Below, one piece after another: positions 41,801 to 53,700 of a DNA stretch of 64,000 bases. The notes beneath the pieces were generated by a model. It was not told the origin of the DNA. It did no database searches and saw nothing but the letters and a program-made list of their open reading frames with translations. Position 1 is the first letter of the stretch. Each line of letters opens with the position of its first letter. A program made the position numbers and the translations under genes. Source of the stretch: Anolis sagrei (Eukaryota > Chordata > Lepidosauria > Squamata > Anolidae); contig NC_090025.1 in NCBI RefSeq assembly GCF_037176765.1, positions 17,347,545 to 17,411,544 on the forward strand, given 5' to 3'.

Positions 41801-44800
41801 GGTCTATCCATAACAAGTGTAGGAAAATCCTAAAATTAGAAATTCCAGTGCTCCCAGAACTATATTTATTAGGAATGTTTGATAAAAAGCTGTTCCCCAA
41901 TAACAACATGGAAAAACTATTTATTTTCTTTACTACAGCCGCTAGAATGATATATGCTAAAATGTGGAAGCAAGAATTGACACCAACTATGATCCAGTGG
42001 CTAGGAAAGCTGATAGAAATTCAAGAGATGGATGAACTGACCTTTTGGTTAAGACAAAACACTGGAAAAGGCTTTGAAATGACAGACTGGAGTTTGCTTA
42101 AAAATTACATCGAGAATGAAAGATATGGGAATACCGGGTCGGACTAAGGCCGCTCCATGAGAGGATGTAGCAAATGTACTAATGTTTAAAACAAATGTAA
42201 TATTAAAAATAGGAAGCGCACTTTAAGGAATGCAAATTTAGAATACTAAGAAAAGGAAATAAGGTTTTAAGAAATAATATGTATTGTATATGTATTGTAT
42301 ATGTATATGTATTTATACAAAAAAGTTAGTATAAAACCATTTTAATACATATACAATACACATTTTAAGAAATGAGGAGAGAAAGGCTGTAATAACTTTA
42401 TTTATTGTATAAATCGTCTCCCATGCGGGAGAACTAACCATTGTAAATGATTGGTGAGGGGAAGTCGGTTTTATAGGGGGGGGGAGGGGGGGATCCAAGG
42501 GGCACCGTATGTACGTTTGTTGGTTAGATATGTATGTGTTTCACACCTAGGAGTAACTCGCTGTACCTCTAGGCGTACTTATTACTAGGTTGTATTCGTA
42601 GTTCTGTTTCGTCTTTGTCACGTCATTGTTTCACTGTTCTCCTCTATTTATTGTAAGCGCAAAACCAATAAAAATTAAAATAAAAAAAATAAAATTTTAT
42701 TTGTAACCTGCCACCATCTCCCCAAAGGGACTTGGGGCGGCTCACAGAAAGCACTCAATAGTGCAACAAAATACAAATACAACAAAATATAGAAAGGTAA
42801 AAATTGATAACAACAAAACTGACCCAATTGTAGTTAAAACAGTGATAAAATCCCTCTTAATTTAAAAAGATAGTATAAAACAATAAAATGATAATGTCCT
42901 CAGGTATTTTTCTCAAAGGATAAAAAAATCAGGATGGCTACTATATAAGGGCAAAGCTGTAGAATGAGGGTGAAGAGCCTGTGGCTTTGGAAAAGTCATG
43001 TTCAACTCCACAATGCTAAAATTCCATTCTCAGAAAACAGGACCATAATCGACAGTTGTTTCCAGAGCACACTATGTGCCACAAGAGAAATACAAAACCA
43101 GATGGTAAATACTTTAGGATCATTTTCCATAGGGACCACACTATCTGCTCTGGCCTTGCTCCTTGATAGCCAGTTACTACCAATGACAAGTAATTTCGCT
43201 TTTGCCAGCCATTAGGCATAACTTCAATTATTCCAAATTAAAAGACATAGAACAATTGCTACTCTCTTCCTCCATCCCCAACTCCCATTGCCCTGTCTCA
43301 GAGGGAGAGAAGAAGAGGCAGGATCTACTGGAATTAATGCCTACCCTCACTGCCATCCACTTTCCTTGTGTGTTGAATCTGATTTAGATCGTAAGCCTAT
43401 GATGAGGAATCCAGATGACAAGTGGATGGAAGCAAAAGTAGTGATAATATCTGTAATGGCTTTACAAATGATCTGTTTGAACTACATATGTTCATGTCTG
43501 TTCATGTCCCATGTCTTTGTGGTGAACTAAGCTAATGGCTAAAACGACACAAGGAGTCAACTAGACCATATGCGAACAAAACAAAAAGATAGGAGGCAGT
43601 GCTGTGGAGAAAAAGGGGTTTTGCTCCTAAAAATATACAAGATTAACAATCAAATAATGGACATCATTTTCCATGAATATTTCCCTTCCCATTTGATTGA
43701 AATATTGTTCAAAAATAGATACAATTTTAACTCATCTGTACAATACACACCCATTAAATGGCAGTCGGGCTTGGGTCTGGATACCAGATGTCCCACTAAG
43801 ACTGGCGTTGCTTGCTATGGATACATAGGATGACTGCTGCAGCTAAAAGAGCATAACATTAGTACATGACTTACTGCTTGTAGATTAGTATTTTCATAAG
43901 CAACCTTAATCACATGCTGCTATTCTGTGCTCAAGAGTCAGAAAGCATTGCTCATGCCTTTTTGTAGGAAGGAGCAAACATTTTGTCATCTTGGATTATA
44001 TTCTCAGGTTCAATATATACATAGGTTTCTAGTGGCAATGAAACCCCCTTTTATAATGTTATATTTTTCTATGAATTTAACAAGTTTATTTCAGTGCTGC
44101 TGTCTCATAACACCAACACATTATTTGGGTGCATGCGCTGAAAAATTCATCAACCCATCACTATAATATAGCAAAACACCCTGCTTTATTTAACGCTATC
44201 TAGGAATCAATGCTATAGCCCAGGCCTGGGTAAACTTCAGCCCTCCAAGTGTTTTGGACTTCAACTTCCACAATTCCTAACAGCTGAAGATTACCCAGGC
44301 CTGCTATAGCCAATCAGCAAATCAAAACTCATTCCTATCTTGGGTCACATCCATAGACCTTGAATGAGGTAATGCATTTGAATTCTGTTCTCCTTGGTTT
44401 TCTTCTCACTGATAAACCTCTTATATAATTCCTCCATAACTACATGGTTGTTTTGGATCTTTTCATTTTTGCTGCTGCTGATATTAAACCAATTTATCAA
44501 GTAAACAAACCTTCAAGTCTCCCTAAGCAAATTAAATATAAGCTTCATACACTCCTCATTCATGATTTTGGTCAACACCATACCTGTGTGACGTATTGAG
44601 CCGGGAGAACTGCATATCCCACATTTCCTGCACCAGGAGCTGGGGCCAGGACAGTTCCTGGGGGAAGGTTGGTGAGGTTTGGTTGGATCTGTGGCAGTGG
44701 CGTGGCGGGCATAATGAGTCTTTGCTGGGGCTGGCTTGTGGTCACTATCTGTGAAGTTGTGTTAATTGGTTTGGGTGCCACCTGAAAGGGAACGAAAAGT

Positions 44801-47800
44801 TTAATGACATCGCCACTGCTGAGAAAGTGTTAAACTTTTGAGGGAAATTATTTTACAAATGTCTTAAGACATTCCAGGTAACTGAAAGAAGGTGGATAGT
44901 ACACAGAACTTACTTGTTTCACTGTCTGTGTTGCTGGAACAATTGGGACCGACATCCGCACCGGGGTTGCATTCACCACCATTGGCTTAGCTGTTCAAAA
45001 GAAACTGCATGAGGCGCAACATGCAACATATGATACAAACCATTTAGCTGACAAACAGCTTCTTTGGTTAGCCAGAGCAACATGTTCTTGTCCAAAACTG
45101 AGAGTCTATCTAATAGGTTCCACCATGCTTCAGCTCACTATCACCAAGAAATGTTGGCTGCCTTTGATCCCACAGTGTCACAGTGTTGGAGGGAGAATGG
45201 CAAAAGAGCTATTTTGTTGACTAGGCAGAATGCCATTCTGGATCTCATTGTAGGGCCAAAAAATATGTGGACTGAACTCATTTGTATTTCGATAGCACTG
45301 AAGGAATTCTAAAGTGCATTAAAATAAGAGACCTCGACAAGATGGCCACTGTGTAGGTTCCTTCCCCAGTAAGCTCCCAGTCAAAGAAACTATGAGAAAT
45401 ATTATAAATTAACTAGGTATTTTTAATTATAAAAATGTAAGTCAAACACTGAAAGGGTTAAACAGATTAAATGACTCAGCAAAAGATGCAGTTCAATATA
45501 TGCAGGTGTGTCTGTAGCTTAGTAGCCCTCAGTCTGTGAGAGGTCTCTGTAGGAGAAGTGCCTCAATGTGTTAGTAGGCCTCAGTGTTAGTTCATTTCAG
45601 TGGAAGAAAGGCCTCAATGGGAGAAAGGCCTCAGTGTGAAGTAGGCCTCAGTGTTAGTTCGTCTCAATGGGAGAAAGGCCTCAGTATGAGAAGGCCTCAA
45701 TAGGAGAAAGGCCTCAGTGTGAAGTAGGCCTCAGTGTTAGTTCGTCTCAATGGGAGAAAGGCCTCAGTGTGAGAAGGCCTCAATAGGAGAAAGGCCTCAG
45801 TGGGAAGTAGGCCTCAGTGTTAGTAGGCCTCAGTTTGAATAGGCGTGGTGTGAGAAGTTTTGATGAGAGAAGCCCCAAGTTGAAGGTCATTTTGTGTGCA
45901 GCTCCAGCGGCCATCGTGTGTGAAGGCCGCTGTGTGTAAAGCTACTGTGTAACTTTGGTGTGAGAGGACGCTCTGTGGAAAAAAAGCTATTTATTTGCAT
46001 GAGAAAGAAGGCCAGCACAGAAGCAAAAAAGTATAAAGAACTTTGTTTGCGTTATGGAAACCTTGTTCTTGTAAATAGTGCAACCATATTATTTTGCTAT
46101 AAAGAAAAGCCTCCTATGGAAGGGATATATTGGTTTGTGTGTTGTTGTTCTTTTTATTACTTTTGGCTACTGGTGCTGGGTCACACTGCTGCTAATAAGT
46201 TGCTCTGCTGTACATTTATGAGGAGGGTCTTTTGTTAATAAGCCTACTTGCCCAACAGAAACTACCATTTGAAGAAAACTCCAGTCCAACAACATCAACA
46301 ACTGGAGAAAATTACTCTTTAGGAAAAAAGAGTTCGAAGATTGTTCTCAATTTTCTGTTTCTGACTTTGATGTCTGGCTGTGGCATTTATCATGGTGTCA
46401 TGCATCTAAGGTCAGCAAGGACTATGAATAAAACCCACCCACATCTTGTCTTCTGGCAAGCAGTTCCAAGCAGTGCCAAATGTCCATTTTTAATGAAGAA
46501 ACAGAAGGTATAACTTTGTAAGAAGCTCTTTATCTCAGACTTATTATCTTCCCTTCTGGGCCTGCATTATTTTACTTATCTGAGATACGTTAACAAACTC
46601 AGTCTTAAAGGAAAATAAATCAACAAAGCTGCAGTTACAAACAGCTGTAAGCAGAGAGTCCCTCACTAGCATCTCCAAACTTTAAAAGATTGCTTCATAT
46701 ACTTCAAAAAGTCTGAAACTAATAGGAAGTAAATATTTGAACCCTTAAAGAGAATTAGAAAGAATTTGCACAGCAGAGTTATTGTGTGTTTAAGCTAAAC
46801 TGATGACAGAAAAACCTTGATATTTTAGACCAACTGTCAGGAAGGTTGCTTAAGGTCCTGCCAGACAGTCATATAACCCAGAATATTAAGGCAGAGTAAC
46901 CCACAATATCTGCTTTGGGCTGGAATATCTGAGTCTACACTGCCAGATATCCCAGTTCAAAGCAGATCATGTGGGATTTTATTCAGTTGTGTGGAAAGGG
47001 CCATAGAAGATTTCAAGGTCAATGGCTTTTAAAGAACTGTGAGCGTTTGTGGATCAGAAAGTAACAATCAGATTAACCCAGATTTTATCAATCAATGAGA
47101 GCAGTATTTGTGAAAAAGATCTTGGAGTCCTCGTGGACAACAAGTTAAACATGAGCCAACAATGTGATGTGGCGGCAAAAAAAACCAATGGGATTTTGAC
47201 CTGCATCGATAGGAGCATAGTGTCTAGATCTAGGGAAGTAATGCCACCTCTTTATTCTGCCTTGGTTAGACCATACCTGGAATACTGTGTCAAATTCTGG
47301 GCACCACAATTCAAGAGAGATATTGACAAGCTGGAATGTGTCCAGAGGAGGGCGACTAAAATGATCAAAGGTCTGGAGAACAAGCCCTATGAGGAGCGGC
47401 TTAAGGAGCTGGACATGTTTAGCCTGCAGAAGAGAAGGCTGAGAGGAGACATGATAGCCATGCATAAATATGTGAGAGGAAGTCACGGGGAGGAGGGAGC
47501 AAGCTTGTTTTCTGCTTCCCTGGAGACTAGGACGCGGAACAATGGCTTCAAACTACAAGAAAGGAGATTCCATCTGAACATTAGGAAGAACTTCCTGACT
47601 GTGAGAGTCGTTCAGTAGTGGAACTCTCAGCCCCGAAGTGTGGTGGAGGCTCCTTCTTTGGAAGCTTTTAAACAGAGGCTGGATGGCCATCTGTCAGGGG
47701 TGCTTTGAATGCAATATTCCTGTTTCTTGGCAGGGGGCTGGACTGGAGGTTTCTTTAAACTCTATGATTCTATGATTAGAAAGGACTTTACAGCTGATAT

Positions 47801-50693
47801 GAAAGAGATGTGTAACTCTTGGAAAAGCTGACTGGGGAAGTAACTGAAGAACCAGAAATCAGTGAAACCCGAACATGGGGAACAAAACCAGGAAGAAATG
47901 GCAGAGAAACAACTGCACAAGCAGGAGGAATTTTTTACAAGTACCAGTACTGTATCTTTAGGAGATGATTAGCTGATGATTATTTGAAGCACTGGCATTT
48001 GAACTTCTTAAATATATTGAGTGTTACTGTTTGGTTTAATTAAGGGCACTACTATTCAATTAACTACGTTACTTACCTTGCTGAAGGGGTGCTGTGCTGG
48101 TGCTGGGGTTCTGAGTGGCTGGTTGTGCTGAGCTGCTGGCTGTTGTGGCAGTTACAAGCCGAACATAATGAAATTTGCTTCCAGGTACCTGAATCTGCTG
48201 GACGTTGGGTGCTGTTGCCAAAGGAATTATGGTCTTAAACTGAGACGTGCTCACTCCACCTACAGTCAGGGTTTGTACTGCAGATTTCACAGCCTGTTGA
48301 AGAACAATAAAGTTCTATTATAGAAATCCTTCTAATTTTTATTGTTGGCAAATAAATATTTCCAATGAGGGTTGGCACTGTTTACCTTCACACTTCACAT
48401 TAAAGTACAGGTATATGATATATATTAGGCATGGGCAAACTTCGGCCCTCTGGGTGTTTTGGACTTCAATTCCCACAATTCCCAACAGACGATATTGTGG
48501 GAGTTGAAATCCAAAACACTTGGGCTGAAGTTTGCCCATGTCTGATATATATATGCTTCTATCTGCCTGTTTTTCATTATGAAATACATTATAATCATAC
48601 TACATTACAGATAGCCAGTATAAATATTATTTTGGATATAACAAAGCCACTGCTCTCATTAAGTTTGCAATAAACTGTTTGCTCAGCTGTATTTCATTTG
48701 AGTACACCAAAATGAAAACAGGAATAGGACAGATGCATATTCAATAATATCTGTAACAAGACACAAGCAAGTTACATTAGTGCACACCTGAGCAGTTGTA
48801 CTGTTTGCTACAGCTTTTCCCGGGGAAGATGGTGTGGAATGCTGCACGGCCAGAATCTGCTGCCCCAAGGCAACATTTAGTGGGACGCCAACTGTTTTCT
48901 GTGGGGAGCTTGGAGGTTGTGGGGCGACTGACACCACCGTTAGCTGCTTAACAAAAATGGAAGACCTCAATTAAAACACTTCGTAAGAGGCAGATCCACA
49001 CAAATGCAACTCATTCAAGTTCAGAATGTATACATCAGACAAATATGCAAAATGTCCTTTAATGCTTTTCATGCTGTCAGGGCAGGGTTGAGGACAAAAT
49101 AAGAAGGAAAGACCCCAAAAGCAGAAGTTCTGGTTTGCAACATTTTGAAAGAAGCAAAGTGGTACCTATGACTCTCTAAAAAGAAGCAACTATAAGAGCA
49201 TTCAGTCCAGAATCTAAAGTTACTCAACTGCATTTCTGTGTTCGTATGTCAGCATCCCCTCACTAAGAGCATGTAACACAGCCCCGTGAGCCTATTTATT
49301 TAGAGAATCCCTAAACTGCCATTCAGCACATGCTTCATGGCACAGGCATTAAGTTCACAGTAATGAACTGGAACAAGAACAGGAAACCCTGGGTTATTTA
49401 AGGCTGCAATTGTGTCTTTAGAAAGCCCATGTTGGTGTTTGAGTTTTCAAAAATGCTTTTGAATTAGTATGTCACAAAAAGGTCCATAGGAGCCCCCAAT
49501 GGCGCAATGGGTTAAACCAGGGGTCCTCAAACTATGGCCCGCAGGCCAGCCCCAGCCCCCCAGGGGCATTTCCCAGTTTCCAGACCCCTTTTATTTTATT
49601 ATTATTATTATTATTAGTAGTAGTAGTAGTAGTAGCATCTTTCTCTATTATTGTTATTACATTGATTATTTTACTCTATTGTTATTACATTTATTAATAT
49701 TATTATTACATTTATTATTTTTCTCTATTGTTATTACATGTATTTCTTTAACTATAGTTTGGCCCTCTAATGGTCTGAGGAACAGTGAACTGGCCACCTG
49801 TTTAAAAAGTTTGAGGACCCCTGGGTTAAACCCTTGTGCTGGTTGAGAACACATACACAGCAAACTATAGATCCCAAATAGTGAAAAAGAAAACAGATCT
49901 CCATTTTCATTACCCCTAGAGCAGTGGTTCTCAACCTGGGGTCCCCAGATGGTTTTGGTCTTCAATTCCCAGAAATCCTAACAGCTGGTAAACTGGCTTG
50001 GATTTCTGGGAGTTGTAGGCCAAAAACATCTGGGGACCTCAGGTTGAGAACCACTGTCCTAGAGTGAAGGGAAAAAGAAAAGGAGACATAATTGGGAGCA
50101 TACATTCGGGATGGTGTCAGCTTGTAAAAATACGACAAACTTACAAAAAGCTTCTCATTTGGTAACTGATAATTGCCTTTGGGTAAACAAGCAAGGGAGT
50201 GTATGTAAACCGAAGCAAGCTCTTCCTTCCTCCCTACTCACAGTTTCCAGACCATTGGTGGGCCATAGAAAATTAAGGCAGAATGCCAAGGACACTTATT
50301 AGCAAGTAAGCCTCACTGAACTCAAAGGAATTCACAGCCAGCCAGTGTGGGCTGATATCAGTTTTTGACAATTAGGAAGTTTTATGAATTTACGTTTTGT
50401 AGATTTGGACAATTTATTGACGGAAACTGCAGACAACTGCAGAAATCTTCTTCCCTGAATCTACAATTTGGTGATGGATCTGGGCATTGTATGTTTTTAC
50501 CCTGTTTCCCTTTCCGCTCCCTCACCCATATTGTGCTTCAGTAGTTATATTTATATTTTAATGTACCAACCATACCAAGTTTGTATGAAAATGTGACTAT
50601 TTCCTGTGCTGGTTAATGACCGAAATAAATGATTTGATTTGATTTGACAAGTGTGCAAATTTAAAAACCCTGAAAACCATTTGCTTATCATAT

Positions 50694-50725
<32 letters not shown>

Positions 50726-53700
50726 CTTTATTCTTATATCCTGCCACCATCTCCCCGAAGGGACTCGGGGCGGCTTACAAACGGCACAAAGTGCCTAAAA
50801 ACAAACATAAAAGTGGACACAATATAAAATACAATAAAATAAAACACATGCACATATAAAAACATCAATTCAGACTCAATCAAACTGCAGTCCTCTAACC
50901 GTGGCGGTAAATTACTGGCACCATATCTAAATAGTAACATACAACATTTCTCTGTAATTAACCTGATCTTCTAAGGTGAATTTATAATAACAATTACATC
51001 ATGCTGATAAATATGGAAAGGTACAGAGCATATGTCCTTGGGATTTTGACGGACTTGCATTTAATATTAAAACAGCTCAATACTAAATATAAAAAACCTA
51101 AAAGCTATCTAAAGATTGATGTAGAAAGCAATTAATTTACTACAGAAAGCAATGACATTGGCCACAGCAAATGCAATGAATAACATGAGCAGTTTCCCAT
51201 GTTCATTCATTGTCTGATTCTAAAAGAGTTTATCCATTCCAATTAATTTTTGTACCGTACATCTATATTTTAAGTTACAGCACTTTAAACAACAGGATAT
51301 AGCTACACTAGGAAATCAAATCACCCTTCCCTATTCCACTCCAGGTATTTTTGCCAATCCAGTGAGCTTTGGCAATATTATGAGAATTCCAGTTTCATTA
51401 CAAGAAATATAAACATTGTCTAAACATCAGCCTCACTGCTGTATATAACAGAAAAAAAGATGGTGGTTTTAAAATGTGGTCAAGCAGAGGCTTGGATTAA
51501 TGGCCATTCAAATCTTGTTGATTCTAAGTCCAAATAGATTGATATTCTAACATGGACCAAGAATAAGATGATTTTAATCTTTAGTGTGCTGTAACACACT
51601 AAGCAGAAGTTAGTATCAATTTATTTATTTACTATATTTGTATATTGCTCTTCTCAGCCCTCGGGCGACTCAGAGCAGTTAACAATAGCAAAATTCAATG
51701 CTCAAAAATATCATAAAACAGTTAAAAACAATTAAAACAGTAGCATAATAAACAGTCAATATAAACCAATAAAAAATCTCATTAGCGTCTCATAGTTAAA
51801 ATCAAGATCCAGTCTCATCATCCAATTGTTCCATATTCCTATGTTCATTACACTGCCTATTCAAATGCCTGCTCGAACAACCAAGTCTTCACTTTCCTCC
51901 AAAATGTCAACAGGGAGGGGGGCAATCTAATATCTGTAGGAAGGGCATTCCACAGCTGAGGGGCCACCACTGAGAAGGCCTTGTCTCTTGTCCCCGCCAA
52001 ACGTACTTGTGACGCAGGCGGGACCGAGAGCAGGGCCTCCCCAGACGATCTGAACACCCTAGCTGGTTCATAGGAGGAGATGTGTCCAGACAGGTAAGTT
52101 GGGCCAGAAACATTTAGAATTTATAGGCTAAAGCCAGCACTTTGAATTGTGCCTGGTAGCAAACTGGCAGCCAGTGGAGGTGGCGCAACAGAGAAGTTGT
52201 ATGCTCCCTGAGCGCCGCTCCCGTTAGTATCCTGGCTGCTGACCATTGGACCATTTGAAGCTTCCAGACAGTCTTCAAAAGCAATCCCACGTAGAGAGCA
52301 TTGCAGTAGTCTATACGGAATGTAACCAGAGCGTGGACCACCGTGGCCAAGTCAATGGTATATGTTTGCCAGTTACAATCATTTCAGACCAGCACTGGAA
52401 TCAATGTAAGTGTGTATGAAAAAGTAATGTAATTTTGCATTATTCATTAACACAGAAGGAAAAAAAATACTTAAGATACTTACCTTGTTGGGGGATTTCA
52501 AGGGAGAAATTGCTATCTTGTTTGGTGCCTGCTGTATAGAAGAACTTATAGAAGTCCCAATAACTCCACTTTCTGAGATAGTTACAGTCTTTGGGGGTGT
52601 CCCCGGAGTAGTGTGAGAAAGAACTCTACCTGTAAGGACAATGACAAGAGAGACATTGTGTTGTCAAAATCTTTAATGGCTGGGATCATTGGGTTGATGT
52701 GAGCTTTCCAGGCTGTACGGCCATGTTCCAGAAGCATTCTCTCCTGATGTTTTAGGAAGTAGCCAAGCCTTGAAGCTGCAAGGCTATTCAATGCTAATCA
52801 AGGTAATCAACTGCAACATTCACACTTGCCTCAAACAGACAAGAGTTCTTTCCTCCACCCTGGACATTTCACAGATATATAAACATCACTTGCCTGGTTT
52901 CCAACAGACCTCACAACCTCTGAGGATGCCTGCCATAGAGGTGGGTGAAATGTCAGGAGAGAATTCTTCTGGAACATGGCCATACAGACCAGAAAACCCA
53001 CAGCAACCAAGAGAGACATTATTGTTACAGTGGCTAGAATTTTTCCAACCTAACTTACAAGTCAGGAATGTTAAGCAGCCTGTCAATTCACTGTTCCCTT
53101 CTCTTGTGTACGTTAACAGACATGTCATGGAATTTCTGATTGAATCTAGTAGTAACCATTAAGATATCATCTTCCCAAACCTAAACTGCCTAAACAGCCA
53201 TGAATTCAAAGCTCCTCACCATGCTGCTGCATCCTGACACTATACAAGTTAAGATAACACTTTGTAGGCAATACTGGGTGACTTACTGCTCCATTTTCCT
53301 CCTTGTTCCCTGTTCTATTTTCACTGAAAGTACATCTGTAAATATACAAGATCGGCACATCAAATTTTACTCTGGAGTTCAAGGGTAGCTTATTCACAGG
53401 GATCTGGAAAGCCGTAATGGGAAGGAATAATGCCCTTGAAAAGCCCCCAGGACGATCCAGCTACATCTCCAACTCAACTGACAATAACACCCTTGAAAAA
53501 CAGCACCATGCAAGAATATATAATTATATATAAAAACCTGCAATGATCGGTGACACTTGGGTTGTCTGTCCTGTAACTGCTTTGCTATTGATGGGTTTTG
53601 TGAAGATCAACTTTGTTATTACTGGGGCTGAGGTTGGTGTCCTAGTTTTCTTAGCAATCTGAGGAAAAGAAAGAAAAATCAAATAACAAAGACATTCCTT

